A DNA stretch of 46,262 bases from Paucimonas sp. (GCA_028292545.1 JAQGMC010000084.1:1-46262); one strand, 5' to 3'; counted from the stretch's first letter, positions 8,404 through 18,217 are shown. The notes: generated by a model from the sequence alone, not told the origin. Translations and numbers: made by a program.

Positions 8404-9864
8404 TTAGTCGACTGCCTTCACCATATCTTCAATAACCTTCTTCGCATCCCCAAACACCATCATCGTTTTATCCATGTAAAACAATTCATTGTCCAGGCCG
8501 GCATAACCGGCGGCCATCGAACGCTTGTTGACGATAACTGTCTTGGCTTTGTAAGCCTCCAGGATCGGCATGCCCGCAATCGGCGACTTCGGATCTTTTG
8601 CTGCCGGGTTGACGACGTCATTCGCGCCCAGCACCAGCACCACGTCCGCCTGGCCAAATTCGCTATTGATGTCTTCCATTTCGAACACTTGGTCGTAAGG
8701 CACTTCAGCCTCCGCCAGCAAGACGTTCATATGGCCAGGCATGCGACCGGCAACCGGATGAATTGCATACTTCACGGTCACGCCCTTGTGGGTCAGCTTT
8801 TCCGTCAATTCTTTCAACGCGTGCTGGGCGCGCGCCACTGCCAGGCCGTAGCCCGGCACGATGATGACGGTTTCTGCATTGCCCATCAGGAAAGCGGCAT
8901 CGTCGGAGGAACCGGATTTCACGTTGCGCTGGGCCTGGCCGCCGACAGCAGCTGTCGCCGCCTCGCCACCGAAGCCGCCCAGGATCACGTTGAAGAAGGA
9001 GCGGTTCATCGCCTTGCACATGATGTAGGACAGGATCGCGCCCGAGGAACCGACCAGCGACCCGGCAATGATCAGCATCGAATTGTTGAGCGAGAAGCCA
9101 ATGCCGGCCGCAGCCCAGCCCGAGTAGCTGTTCAACATCGACACCACGACCGGCATGTCGGCGCCGCCGATCGGGATGATGATCAACACGCCGAGCACGA
9201 AGGCAATCGCTGTCATCACCACGAAAGGCATCCAGGCTGATTCCGTGGCGGGTGCGAAGACAAAGATCAGGCCGAAGCCGAGCATCGCAATTGCCAGCGC
9301 CAGGTTGACGAAATGCTGGCCCTTGAATTGCACCGGCGCGCCTTGGAAGAGTCGGAACTTGTACTTGCCGGCCAGCTTGCCAAATGCAATCACGGAACCC
9401 GAAAAAGTGATCGCGCCGACGAAAGTGCCAATGAACAGTTCAAGCCGGTTGCCCAAGGGGATAGCCTGGCCTTTCTGTGCAATATTGAAGGCCCAGGGCT
9501 CGGACACGGCGGCCACGGCAATGCAGACTGCGGCCAGGCCGATCAGCGAGTGCATGGCAGCGACCAGTTCCGGCATCTTGGTCATTTCCACTTTCCTGGC
9601 CAGCATGGCGCCGATGCCGCCGCCCACCACTGCGCCCAGCAGCACCAGGCCCAGGCCCATGCCACCGCTGTTCATTTGCGTCTTCAGCTTGACCACCAGC
9701 AGCAAGGTGGTGATGGTGGCGATGGCCATGCCAGTCATGCCGAAGGTGTTGCCGCGGCGCGCCGTGGACGGATGCGACAAGCCTTTCAAAGCCTGGATGA
9801 AGCAGACTGAGGCCACCAGGTACAGCAGCGTCACCAGGTTCATCGATACGAAAGCGAGATTCAT
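8404..9864 (-). CDS. pntB: NAD(P) transhydrogenase subunit beta PntB
   Basis: Membrane and NADP(H)-binding part of the proton-translocating transhydrogenase, which uses the proton gradient to reduce NADP+ with NADH. The 486 residues are full length: about nine hydrophobic helices in the first 270 residues (for example NSYSGWAAAGIGFSLNNSML), then domain III with the NADP fingerprint GYGLAVARAQHAL, HPVAGRMPGHMNVLLAEA and LGANDVVNPAA. Its ATG shares one base with the stop of pntAB (TAATG), so translation is likely coupled. If the nonsense codon in pntAB is real, coupling and polarity could affect PntB too. Confidence 0.95.
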   Translation of the reverse strand: MNLAFVSMNLVTLLYLVASVCFIQALKGLSHPSTARRGNTFGMTGMAIATITTLLLVVKLKTQMNSGGMGLGLVLLGAVVGGGIGAMLARKVEMTKMPELVAAMHSLIGLAAVCIAVAAVSEPWAFNIAQKGQAIPLGNRLELFIGTFVGAITFSGSVIAFGKLAGKYKFRLFQGAPVQFKGQHFVNLALAIAMLGFGLIFVFAPATESAWMPFVVMTAIAFVLGVLIIIPIGGADMPVVVSMLNSYSGWAAAGIGFSLNNSMLIIAGSLVGSSGAILSYIMCKAMNRSFFNVILGGFGGEAATAAVGGQAQRNVKSGSSDDAAFLMGNAETVIIVPGYGLAVARAQHALKELTEKLTHKGVTVKYAIHPVAGRMPGHMNVLLAEAEVPYDQVFEMEDINSEFGQADVVLVLGANDVVNPAAKDPKSPIAGMPILEAYKAKTVIVNKRSMAAGYAGLDNELFYMDKTMMVFGDAKKVIEDMVKAVD

Positions 9865-10193
9865 TATTTCGCTCCCTTGTCTGCGCCCGCGGCGGGAAGC
9901 CGGGGTTCCTTCTTGCGGAACATTTCCAGCATGCGCTGCGTGACAAGAAAGCCGCCAAACACGTTGACCGCGGCCAGCGCCACGGCCAGCGTGCCCATCA
10001 CCTGGCCCAGCAGGCCCTCGGTAAGGCCGGCGGCAAGCATGGCGCCGACGATGATGATGGCTGAAATGGCATTGGTCACGGCCATCAGCGGCGTGTGCAG
10101 CGCTGGCGTGTCGGTCCAGACGACGTGGTAGCCGACTTAGATCGCCAGCACGAAGATGATCAGGTTGATCAGGGTAGGGCTTACTGCTTCCAT
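9864..10193 (-). pseudogene. pntAB: NAD(P) transhydrogenase alpha-2 (membrane) subunit PntAB, interrupted by an in-frame stop
   Basis: The frame from ATG 10193 reads MEAVSPTLINLIIFVLAI, then TAA at 10139-10137, then [20 protein letters not shown] and on to the normal end. The continuation is the conserved domain IIa of PntAB, so codon 19 is expected to be a sense codon (probably Tyr, TAC or TAT). The start has a good ribosome-binding site (AAGGA, about 9 nt before ATG). A downstream ATG at 10085 would give 73 residues without the first membrane helix, but nothing resembling a Shine-Dalgarno precedes it. Everything else in the gene is intact, so this is a recent nonsense mutation or a one-base sequence error. 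Confidence 0.85.
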
Positions 10194-10260
10194 GATGCTG
10201 TTTCCTTTGATGAGGGGCCGCCAGCAGCGGCCAGGTCGTCCCTTGTTTGGTCGGTGCGGC

Positions 10261-10620
10261 TTATTTCTTCACGCCGGTGATCTGGTTGCTTTCGTCGACG
10301 AACACGATCTTGGGCCGATAGCCTTCGATCTCGGCTTCAGTCATCGGCGCGTAAGTGCAGATGATGAGCAAGTCGCCGACATGCGCCCGGCGCGCTGCCG
10401 CGCCGTTGAGCGAAATCTCGCCGCTGCCGCGCTTGCCGCGGATCGCATAGGTGGAAAACCGCTCGCCGTTGTTAATGTCGTAGAGTTCGATTTTTTCGAA
10501 TTCGCGCACATTGGCAGCGTCAAGCAAGTCTTCGTCTATGCCGCAGGAGCCCTCGTAATTGAGGTCGCACTGCGTGACGGTTGCGCGGTGTATCTTCGAG
10601 CGCAGCATGATCCTTTGCAT
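10261..10620 (-). CDS. panD: Aspartate 1-decarboxylase PanD
   Basis: Pyruvoyl enzyme making beta-alanine from aspartate for pantothenate and CoA. The 119-residue proenzyme carries the self-cleavage site YEGSCGID with Gly24-Ser25, at the same positions as in E. coli; Ser25 becomes the pyruvoyl group. An internal ATG at 10608 is a possible start. The gene sits between pntAA (8 nt after its stop, AAGTAAGGA as ribosome-binding site) and pntAB, all on the minus strand, so beta-alanine synthesis looks cotranscribed with NADPH supply. Pantothenate synthesis needs NADPH at ketopantoate reductase, which may explain the link. Confidence 0.95.
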   Translation of the reverse strand: MQRIMLRSKIHRATVTQCDLNYEGSCGIDEDLLDAANVREFEKIELYDINNGERFSTYAIRGKRGSGEISLNGAAARRAHVGDLLIICTYAPMTEAEIEGYRPKIVFVDESNQITGVKK

Positions 10621-10628
10621 GGCGGTCC

Positions 10629-11744
10629 TTACTTGCGCAGCACTTCACCGCCGCTGCACAGCATGGTGGCGGCCACGATTTCGTCGGCGCGGTCGATCGC
10701 CAGCGCGCCCTCCTTGTCGACGATCAGCTTCAAGAAGTCGATCAGGTTGCGGGCATAGAGCGCGGATGCGTCGGCCGCAACCAGCGCCGGCAGGTTGGTT
10801 TCGCCAACGATATGCACGCCATGCTTGATGACGGTGCGCCCCGCTTCGGACAAGGGGCAGTTGCCGCCCTGCTCGACTGCCATGTCGACGATGACCGAGC
10901 CCGGCTTCATGGCCATCACGGTTTCTTCGGAAATCAGCACCGGCGCGCGACGCCCCGGTATCAGCGCCGTGGTGATGATGATGTCGGCCTGTTTGGCACG
11001 CTCATGCACCAGCGCTGCCTGGCGCTTCATCCAGGCTTCAGGCATCGGGCGGGCATAGCCGCCCACGCCCTTGGCGATCTCGCGCTCTTCATCCGTCTCG
11101 AACGGGACGTCAATGAATTTCGCGCCCAGCGATTCAACCTGTTCCTTGACCGGGGGCCGCACGTCGGATGCTTCAATCACAGCGCCCAGGCGCTTGGCAG
11201 TAGCAATCGCCTGCAGGCCGGCCACGCCCACGCCCATGATCAATACCCGTGCCGCCTTGACCGTGCCGGCGGCCGTCATCAGCATCGGCATGAAGCGTTG
11301 ATACGTGTTCGCAGCCAGCATGACGGCCTTGTAGCCGGCGATATTGGCTTGCGAAGACAGCACGTCCAGCGACTGCGCGCGCGTGATGCGGGGCGCGGCT
11401 TCGAGCGAAAATGCAGTCAGGCCGGCGGCGGCCATGGCGGCAGTATTGTCGGCATCGAAGGGATTGAGCATCCCGACCACGACTGCGCCGCTTTTCATCA
11501 AGGCGCGTTCATCCGCCGAAGGCGCACGCACCTTCAGCACCATGTCCGCGCCAAAGGCTTCGGCCGCCCCGGCGATGGTTGCGCCGGCAGCGGCATAGGC
11601 GTCGTCAGTCACGCTGGCCTGGACCCCGGCCCCCGACTGCACAACCACATGGTGCTTGGCCGCCACCATTTTCTTGACGGTTTCCGGCGTAGCAGCAACG
11701 CGGGATTCTCCCGGCCGCGACTCGGCGGGAATGCCGATGTTCAT
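10629..11744 (-). CDS. pntAA: NAD(P) transhydrogenase alpha-1 subunit PntAA (NAD(H)-binding)
   Basis: Soluble NAD(H)-binding domain I of the split, three-subunit transhydrogenase. The 371-residue product has the alanine-dehydrogenase/PntA fold: an N-terminal catalytic half starting [20 protein letters not shown], then the dinucleotide site around [21 protein letters not shown], and the mobile loop [20 protein letters not shown]. It is first of the four-gene run pntAA-panD-pntAB-pntB. Ribosome-binding site GGAG about 6 nt before ATG; a TAATAT -10 candidate lies about 40 nt upstream. Confidence 0.95.
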   Translation of the reverse strand: MNIGIPAESRPGESRVAATPETVKKMVAAKHHVVVQSGAGVQASVTDDAYAAAGATIAGAAEAFGADMVLKVRAPSADERALMKSGAVVVGMLNPFDADNTAAMAAAGLTAFSLEAAPRITRAQSLDVLSSQANIAGYKAVMLAANTYQRFMPMLMTAAGTVKAARVLIMGVGVAGLQAIATAKRLGAVIEASDVRPPVKEQVESLGAKFIDVPFETDEEREIAKGVGGYARPMPEAWMKRQAALVHERAKQADIIITTALIPGRRAPVLISEETVMAMKPGSVIVDMAVEQGGNCPLSEAGRTVIKHGVHIVGETNLPALVAADASALYARNLIDFLKLIVDKEGALAIDRADEIVAATMLCSGGEVLRK

Positions 11745-11783
11745 AAAGATCTCCAGATAGACAGGTAATGAAGGTTGGGCAAG

Positions 11784-11789
11784 ATATTA
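11784..11789 (-). promoter_or_regulatory. Possible -10 box (TAATAT) of the pnt operon
   Basis: On the minus strand TGTAATAT occurs about 40 nt before the pntAA ATG; a TG just upstream suggests an extended -10. No convincing -35 is seen. The rest of 11745-12043 holds no gene that I can support. Confidence 0.35.
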
Positions 11790-12043
11790 CACGGAAAATA
11801 CCGCTATCCGGTTCGCGCCCGCCTCGACGCCAGGCCGGCGTGGCGCTGGCGCCGGGGCCGCTGCGCCAGTGGGCAAAGGGCAGCATTTGTCGCGCGGCTG
11901 ATGAATACGATAAGTATATTTGATGATGTTTGCGAATTCGCCAGACCCGCTTCTTCAGCCATCCTGTAATAACAGGCAGGCACTGGCATGCAAGCCGGCG
12001 CCGCGTGGCTGTAGAATGTCGCCTCCTTGTGGGAAGTGCTGTC

Positions 12044-12523
12044 ATGTCCGAGATCTGGAAACCTTCTGTAACTGTCGCCGCCGTCATTGAAAAGGATGGG
12101 CGTTTCCTGCTGGTCGAAGAAGAAACCAGCGAAGGCGTGCGTTTCAACCAGCCTGCCGGCCACCTCGACCCGCTCGAATCGCTGGCGCAAGCCGTGTCAC
12201 GCGAAGTGATGGAAGAAACCGCGCATGAATTCACGCCGCACGCGCTGGTCGGCGTCTACATGTCGCGCTACCAGTCGCTGCGCACTGGCGAGGACGTGAC
12301 TTACCTGCGCTTCGCCTTCTCCGGCAGCACCGGCCGCGTGCATGACCGGCCGCTGGACCACGGCATACTGCGCGCCCTGTGGCTCAGCTACGACGAATTG
12401 CTCGAAACCCGCGAGCGCCATCGCAGCCCGCTCGTGCTGCAATGCATAGACGACTACCTGAAAGGCCAGCGCGCGCCGCTCGACCTGCTGCATACGCATC
12501 CGAGCGTGGCCGGGGCGGCCTGA
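12044..12523 (+). CDS. nudJ: NUDIX hydrolase, NudJ-like (thiamine/nucleotide pyrophosphatase)
   Basis: Hydrolyses nucleoside or thiamine diphosphate-type substrates. The 159-residue protein has a Nudix box: GHLDPLE, seven residues, then REVMEET. The metal-binding REVMEE is intact, but the usual Gly after the EE-x of the box is Ala (EETAHEF). It is followed by mnmA with a one-base gap, the nudJ-mnmA arrangement known from E. coli (ymfB-trmU) and many proteobacteria, which supports NudJ over other Nudix types. Start at ATG 12044 with GGGAAG upstream; longer in-frame reading to 11930 is not supported. Confidence 0.88.
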   Translation: MSEIWKPSVTVAAVIEKDGRFLLVEEETSEGVRFNQPAGHLDPLESLAQAVSREVMEETAHEFTPHALVGVYMSRYQSLRTGEDVTYLRFAFSGSTGRVHDRPLDHGILRALWLSYDELLETRERHRSPLVLQCIDDYLKGQRAPLDLLHTHPSVAGAA

Positions 12524-12524
12524 C

Positions 12525-13643
12525 ATGGCGCGCAAACGCGTCGTGCTGGGCATGTCTGGCGGCGTCGACTCGTCGGTTGCGGCCTGGCTGCTGAAGCAGC
12601 AGGGCTATGAAGTCATCGGCCTTTTCATGAAGAACTGGGAAGACGAGGACGATTCCGAATACTGCTCCACGCGCGAAGACTGGATCGATGCAGCCAGCGT
12701 CGCCGACGTGGTGGGCGTGGACATTGAAGCCGTCAACTTCGCCAGCGAATACAAGGATCGCGTGTTCGCCGAATTCCTTCGCGAATACGAAGCCGGCCGC
12801 ACGCCCAATCCGGATGTGCTGTGCAATGCCGAAATCAAGTTCAAGGCTTTCCTCGACCATGCGGTTTCGCTGGGCGCGGATTTGATCGCCACCGGCCACT
12901 ATGCGCGCGTGCGCCAGGGTGGCGATGGCCGCTTTGAATTGCTCAAGGCAGTCGACGCCAGCAAGGACCAGAGCTATTTCCTGCATCGCCTGAACCAGGC
13001 GCAATTGTCGCGCACCCTGTTTCCGCTGGGCGAATTGCACAAGACGCAAGTGCGGCACATTGCTGACAGCCTGGCGCTGCCGAATGCGAAAAAGAAGGAT
13101 TCGACCGGCATTTGCTTCATCGGCGAGCGGCCGTTCCGCGAATTTTTGAACCGCTACCTGTCGTTCAAGCCGGGCCCGATGAAAACCGCCGACGGCGCGG
13201 TCGTGGGCGAGCATGTGGGCTTGAGTTTTTACACGCTCGGCCAGCGCAAGGGCATCGGCATTGGCGGCATGAAGGGCTATCGCAACCAACAAGGCGAAGC
13301 CGCGCCCTGGTATGTGGCGCGCAAGGATGTGGCCAGCAATACCCTGTATGTGGTGCAGGGGCATGACCATCCGTGGCTGCTGTCTGGCGCACTGACTGCG
13401 AGCCAGGTCAGCTGGGTGTCGGGCGATGCGCCGGCGCAGGAAGCGCTGGCGGCCAAGACCCGCTATCGCCAGGCCGACGTCGCCTGCCGGCACCAGACCC
13501 GCGATTCGGCCGGGAATTTCACGCTTGAATTTCCGGTGGCACAGTGGGCAGTCACGCCCGGGCAATCGGCCGTGCTGTATGACGGCGAGGTTTGCCTGGG
13601 CGGCGGCATCATTGCATCCGCTGGCCCGTTCCAGCCGGTCTGA
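12525..13643 (+). CDS. mnmA: tRNA-specific 2-thiouridylase MnmA
   Basis: Installs sulfur at uridine 34 of Lys, Glu and Gln tRNAs using ATP and persulfide from the Tus relay. Full length at 372 residues. The PP-loop is [18 protein letters not shown] near the N-terminus; the two catalytic cysteines are visible in [12 protein letters not shown] and [14 protein letters not shown]. The central and C-terminal barrels that bind the tRNA follow ([13 protein letters not shown]). Cotranscribed with the Nudix gene. The following 188 nt (13644-13831) hold no gene I can support. Confidence 0.97.
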   Translation: MARKRVVLGMSGGVDSSVAAWLLKQQGYEVIGLFMKNWEDEDDSEYCSTREDWIDAASVADVVGVDIEAVNFASEYKDRVFAEFLREYEAGRTPNPDVLCNAEIKFKAFLDHAVSLGADLIATGHYARVRQGGDGRFELLKAVDASKDQSYFLHRLNQAQLSRTLFPLGELHKTQVRHIADSLALPNAKKKDSTGICFIGERPFREFLNRYLSFKPGPMKTADGAVVGEHVGLSFYTLGQRKGIGIGGMKGYRNQQGEAAPWYVARKDVASNTLYVVQGHDHPWLLSGALTASQVSWVSGDAPAQEALAAKTRYRQADVACRHQTRDSAGNFTLEFPVAQWAVTPGQSAVLYDGEVCLGGGIIASAGPFQPV

Positions 13644-13831
13644 ATTTGCTGCCCGGCGCGCCGGACAAGCATTCCCCACCCCTTCGCAGCTCCGACACCC
13701 CTCCAATCCCGGAGCCCAGCCCAGCCTCGCCGCCACGGCGCCTGCGCGGACCTTTCTGAATAATTCCTTACCGCACGATCTGCACGAAATAGTGTGCACA
13801 TACCGCTTGCAAAGCCTGTTTTTTTCGAGAA

Positions 13832-13864
13832 TAATCTAAATAAGAATTGTTCGCATTTAGATTA
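13832..13864. promoter_or_regulatory. 33-bp near-perfect palindrome before hemP, probable Fur-binding site
   Basis: Perfect outer arms TAATCTAAAT and ATTTAGATTA surround AAGAATTGTTCGC, and 13 of 16 arm positions pair around a central T. Its AT-rich, hexamer-like arms resemble overlapping Fur boxes, and the next genes are hemP, an iron permease, bfd and bfr. Fur binding is inferred, not shown. Confidence 0.6.
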
Positions 13865-13911
13865 AGCTTCAGCCAACTAGCTTGGCAACGTGATTTCACT
13901 GGCCCAAACGC

Positions 13912-14100
13912 ATGGATAGCCCGGACTCGACCTTGGAAGCAGCACGCATCGAAAGCGGCGCAGTCGCGCCTGCCGCCGGCATTCCGCGCATCTCCAGCCG
14001 CGACCTGCTAGGCCAGCTGCGCGAAATCGAAATCAGCCATGAAGGGCGGATCTATCGCCTGCGCTTGACCCAGTCCAACAAACTGATACTGACAGCCTGA
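13912..14100 (+). CDS. hemP: Hemin uptake protein HemP
   Basis: Small (62 residues) iron-regulated protein of the HemP family, which in betaproteobacteria activates haem-uptake genes. The conserved C-terminal half is easy to see: ISSRDLLGQLREIEISHEG followed by YRLRLTQSNKLILTA. The first 25 residues are variable and low complexity. It sits 48 nt after the 33-bp palindrome and 11 nt before the FTR1-type permease gene. No clear ribosome-binding site precedes the ATG. No haem receptor (hmuR) is in the window. Confidence 0.9.
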   Translation: MDSPDSTLEAARIESGAVAPAAGIPRISSRDLLGQLREIEISHEGRIYRLRLTQSNKLILTA

Positions 14101-14111
14101 GCGGAGGAACC

Positions 14112-14930
14112 ATGATTGCCACCCTCACCATCAGTTTCCGCGAAGGCCTCGAAGCCTTCCTGATCATCGCCATTTCGCTGCTCTACCTGAAAAAGACCAA
14201 TCGCCAGTCGCTGCTGCCGGCCTTGTATGCCGGCGTGGCGCTGGCCGTGGTGCTGTCGTGCGCTCTGGGCCTGTTGCTGGCCCGCATCGGTGCGCTGTCG
14301 CCTTTCTGGGAAGGCGTCATGGCACTGGCCGCCGCGGTTTCCGTCATCTATTGCACAGTCCACATGATGAAGATGGGCCGCTTCATGAAGCGCGAAATCA
14401 CGACTGCGCTGGAACAGGCTGAACCGGCTACCCCGCAAGCCTGGATGCTGGTGTTTTTGTTTGCCGCTTTCATGGTCGGCCGCGAAGGCGTGGAAACCGC
14501 GACCATGATTGCTTCCCTGGCGCTGCAGTCGGAAAGCCGCGAGATGGCGGCCGGCGGCGTGATCGGCGTGTGCCTGGCCGCCTTGCTGGCGCTGGCCTGG
14601 GTGCGCTTCGGACAGCGCGTGAACTTGCAGCGCTTCTTCCAGCTGACTGCCGTCTTCATGGTGGTGTTTGCGCTGCAACTGGTGGTGTACGCCTTCCACG
14701 AATTCACTGAAACCGCTTCCCTGCCGCTGCTTGACAACGCCTGGTGGCACATCGCAACCGAGCCCTGGGGTCCGGAAGGGCAGATCGGGCTCTGGATCTC
14801 TTGCGCGCTTGGCATCCTGCCGCTGGGCTGGCTGGTCTATGCCTGGCTGGCCGACCGCAAGCAGCAAGCCGGCGCAATCCCGCAACGCCCGATTTCCACA
14901 ACCCCGACTTCGACTTCCCCTGGTGCCTGA
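14112..14930 (+). CDS. FTR1-family iron permease
   Basis: Integral membrane permease of the EfeU/Ftr1 family that imports iron. The 272 residues contain about seven hydrophobic helices and the two diagnostic REXXE motifs, REGLE at 10-14 and REGVE at 124-128, which bind iron. A strong ribosome-binding site (GGAGG) precedes ATG 14112. The stop and the bfd start are contiguous (TGA-ATG). No EfeO or EfeB partner is present nearby, so the oxidase or periplasmic partner, if any, is encoded elsewhere. Placement behind hemP and the palindrome suggests iron-repressed expression. Confidence 0.9.
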   Translation: MIATLTISFREGLEAFLIIAISLLYLKKTNRQSLLPALYAGVALAVVLSCALGLLLARIGALSPFWEGVMALAAAVSVIYCTVHMMKMGRFMKREITTALEQAEPATPQAWMLVFLFAAFMVGREGVETATMIASLALQSESREMAAGGVIGVCLAALLALAWVRFGQRVNLQRFFQLTAVFMVVFALQLVVYAFHEFTETASLPLLDNAWWHIATEPWGPEGQIGLWISCALGILPLGWLVYAWLADRKQQAGAIPQRPISTTPTSTSPGA

Positions 14931-15146
14931 ATGATAGTCTGCGTCTGCAATAACGTTTCTGACCGCAAGATCCGCGCGGCTGTGGAGGAAGGCGCCACGT
15001 CGATGCGCGAATTGCGCATCGAGCTCGAGGTGGGCACATGCTGCGGCAAATGCCATTCATGCGCCAAGCAAGTGCTGCGCGAATGCCTGGCTGAAAAGGA
15101 AGCTGCCACGACCATGTTCTTCCAGCCTGGGGCCCTCGCCGCCTGA
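14931..15146 (+). CDS. bfd: Bacterioferritin-associated ferredoxin Bfd
   Basis: Small [2Fe-2S] protein that docks on bacterioferritin and delivers electrons to release stored iron. All four ligands sit at the E. coli positions: C4, C6, C38 and C41 (IVCVC and GTCCGKCHSC). Length 71 residues, a few more than usual at the C-terminus. Directly coupled to the upstream permease gene (TGA-ATG) and 188 nt upstream of bfr. Confidence 0.96.
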   Translation: MIVCVCNNVSDRKIRAAVEEGATSMRELRIELEVGTCCGKCHSCAKQVLRECLAEKEAATTMFFQPGALAA

Positions 15147-15190
15147 GTTGTCACCGCTTCTTGGCACCGCCTTTTTGCCACCGCCTTCTG

Positions 15191-15213
15191 GCGCCGGCTT
15201 GTGCTACCGGCGC
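15191..15213. terminator. GC-rich hairpin after bfd, possible terminator
   Basis: GCGCCGG and CCGGCGC form a 7-bp stem with a 9-nt loop, 45 nt after the bfd stop. Only TATT follows, so termination would be weak. Confidence 0.35.
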
Positions 15214-15281
15214 TATTGCCTGCCTGCTTGACCGTCACTACGTTTAGACCAAAACGGTCGCCGCCCCGGCTGCGGTATGAT

Positions 15282-15303
15282 GCGAATATCGTTGCATATT
15301 TGC
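15282..15303. promoter_or_regulatory. Inverted repeat upstream of bfr, possible operator
   Basis: GCGAATAT and ATATTTGC are inverted (7 of 8 pairs) around a 6-bp spacer, ending 31 nt before the bfr ATG. It is AT-rich in a GC-rich setting and would overlap or follow a promoter; an iron regulator such as Fur or an Irr/IscR-type protein is a guess. Confidence 0.4.
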
Positions 15304-15334
15304 TTACTCACCAACAATACAGCCGAGGCATTCC

Positions 15335-15814
15335 ATGAAAGGTGACCCCACAATCATCCGCTTGCTCAACGCGCAGTTGACGAATGAATTGACTGCCATT
15401 AACCAATATTTCCTGCATGCGCGGATGTACAAGCACTGGGGACTGGGCAAGCTGGGCAAGAAGGAATACGAAGAATCGATCGGCGAAATGAAGCATGCCG
15501 ACAACCTGATCAACCGCATCCTGATGCTGGATGGCTTGCCCAACCTGCAGGCACTGCACAAGCTGATGATCGGCGAAAGCACGCCCGAAATGCTGAAGTG
15601 CGACCTGAGCCTGGAGCAGGCGGCGCACAAGACAGTCAAAGATGCGATCGCAGCTTGCGAAACCGCTGGCGACTATGTATCGCGCGAACTGTTCGTCGCC
15701 ATCCTCGACGACACTGAAGAACATATCGAATGGCTGGAAACCCAGCTCGACCTGATCGACAAGATCGGCTTGCAAAACTATCTGCAATCGCAGATGGACG
15801 AAAGCGAAGCCTGA
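15335..15814 (+). CDS. bfr: Bacterioferritin Bfr
   Basis: Twenty-four-subunit haem-containing iron store. The 159 residues align without gaps to E. coli Bfr: haem ligand Met52, ferroxidase ligands Glu18, Glu51, His54, Glu94 and His130. The position of the sixth ligand, Glu127, is Thr here (DDTEEHIEW, with Glu at 128 and 129); from memory this DTEEH form occurs in other betaproteobacterial Bfrs, so Glu128 or 129 may substitute. Bfd upstream is its release partner. The gene ends before a 15-bp tandem repeat and a bidirectional terminator. Confidence 0.96.
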   Translation: MKGDPTIIRLLNAQLTNELTAINQYFLHARMYKHWGLGKLGKKEYEESIGEMKHADNLINRILMLDGLPNLQALHKLMIGESTPEMLKCDLSLEQAAHKTVKDAIAACETAGDYVSRELFVAILDDTEEHIEWLETQLDLIDKIGLQNYLQSQMDESEA

Positions 15815-15823
15815 GGTGTAGAG

Positions 15824-15883
15824 CGCTGAAGCGCAGGTCTTTGAAACGCGGATCTTTGAAGCGCAGATCTTTGAAGCGCAGAC
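15824..15883. repeat. 15-bp tandem repeat, 4 copies, between bfr and the GST gene
   Basis: Four head-to-tail copies of CTTTGAAGCGCAGAT with a few substitutions, beginning 10 nt after the bfr stop. It lies in untranslated sequence just before the terminator. Confidence 0.8.
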
Positions 15884-15894
15884 CTGGAAAGACC

Positions 15895-15928
15895 AATAAA
15901 AAACGGAGCCGCGGCTCCGTTTTTTATT
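15895..15928. terminator. Bidirectional Rho-independent terminator between bfr and the GST gene
   Basis: A perfect 34-bp palindrome: AATAAAAAACGGAGCCG and its exact reverse complement. The core ACGGAGCC/GGCTCCGT stem is flanked by A- and T-runs, giving a U-tract in both directions, as expected between the convergent bfr and GST genes. Confidence 0.9.
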
Positions 15929-15980
15929 GCATGCCGGCTGGCGGCTGCAGATGGTTGCTGGCCAAGGGCCGGCCTGCGCA

Positions 15981-16589
15981 TCAGCCCGGCGCCGTGTCCT
16001 TGAACGAAGGACGCTCGGCCAGCTTGTCATACAGCTTGGCCAGGTTGGGGTAATCGTCGCGCCAGGCGATATCGGGAAAGCGGAAAGCCAGCCAACCCAG
16101 CGTGCAACCCACGGCTACGTCGGCCAGCGTGTACTGGTTGCCGGCGCAAAAAGGCGTGTCGGCAAAACCGGCCGACATGGCTTTCAAGCCGTCATGCACC
16201 TTGCCCATCTGGCGCTCGATCCAGTCCTGGTTTTGCTGCTCGGGTGGCCGGCGCGTTTTTTCCAGGCGCACCAGGATGGCGGCATCGAGTATGCCGTCCG
16301 CCAGCGCTTCCCAGCATTTGACGCTGGCGCGTTCGCGGCCCTGTGCGGGGATCAGGCGGCCAACCGGCGTGAGCGTATCGAGGTATTCGACGATGACGCG
16401 GGAATCGAACATCGCGCCGCCGTCTTCCATGATCAGGCAAGGCACCTTACCGAGCGGATTGGACAGGCCGATTGTAGTGGCCGGGTTCCAGACGTCTTCG
16501 ACGACATGTTCATAGTCGAGCTTTTTCTCCGCCATGACGACGCGGACTTTGCGAACATAGGGGCTGGCGAGGGATCCGATCAGTTTCAT
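15981..16589 (-). CDS. Glutathione S-transferase family protein (YibF-like)
   Basis: Two-domain GST of 202 residues. The N-terminal thioredoxin-like half has SPYVRKVRVVMAEK at the glutathione site, the cis-Pro loop in GKVPCLI and the Ser-containing motif DSRVIVEYLD; the helical C-terminal half holds the N-capping region YTLADVAVGCTLGW. Similar in size and pattern to YibF-type bacterial GSTs, for which no firm substrate is known. Convergent with bfr, divergent from purB. Detoxification is the general family role; nothing here narrows it. Confidence 0.9.
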   Translation of the reverse strand: MKLIGSLASPYVRKVRVVMAEKKLDYEHVVEDVWNPATTIGLSNPLGKVPCLIMEDGGAMFDSRVIVEYLDTLTPVGRLIPAQGRERASVKCWEALADGILDAAILVRLEKTRRPPEQQNQDWIERQMGKVHDGLKAMSAGFADTPFCAGNQYTLADVAVGCTLGWLAFRFPDIAWRDDYPNLAKLYDKLAERPSFKDTAPG

Positions 16590-16679
16590 AGAGAGTCTTC
16601 GTGGTAGCAGCGGCGATTATAGCATCGCGAATTTCGCTCACGGCGCAGCGGCGCGCGCCAGGCCGGCGCGTCGCGGATG

Positions 16680-16685
16680 GTAAAA
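16680..16685 (+). promoter_or_regulatory. Possible -10 box (TAAAAT) upstream of purB
   Basis: TAAAAT stands out in a GC-rich stretch 165 nt before purB. No matching -35 is evident and the leader would be long. The rest of 16590-16849 shows only a short 12-bp repeat. Confidence 0.2.
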
Positions 16686-16775
16686 TTGCGCCGCACCGTC
16701 CGGCCCGGCGCCGCTTCGCGCTACACCGGATCATGCTGCATCGATGCCAGCGCGGGCACCGCCCCAGCCGGTGCG

Positions 16776-16811
16776 GCAGTCGATGCCGCAGTCGGTGCCG
16801 CAGTAAATGCA
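16776..16811. repeat. 12-bp tandem repeat in the purB leader, about 3 copies
   Basis: GCAGTCGATGCC, GCAGTCGGTGCC and GCAGTAAATGCA follow one another, ending 38 nt before the purB ATG. Confidence 0.65.
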
Positions 16812-16831
16812 CATCCCGGCAATTTCCCTGA

Positions 16832-18217
<1,386 letters not shown>

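Noticed and set aside
10085..10193. Recoding (selenocysteine, pyrrolysine or programmed readthrough) at the pntAB stop
   Set aside because: The codon is TAA, not TGA or TAG, and no reason for recoding exists in this family; mutation or sequence error is simpler.
13644..13831. Small ORFs between mnmA and the hemP palindrome
   Set aside because: Frames are short, lack ribosome-binding sites and show no recognisable features.
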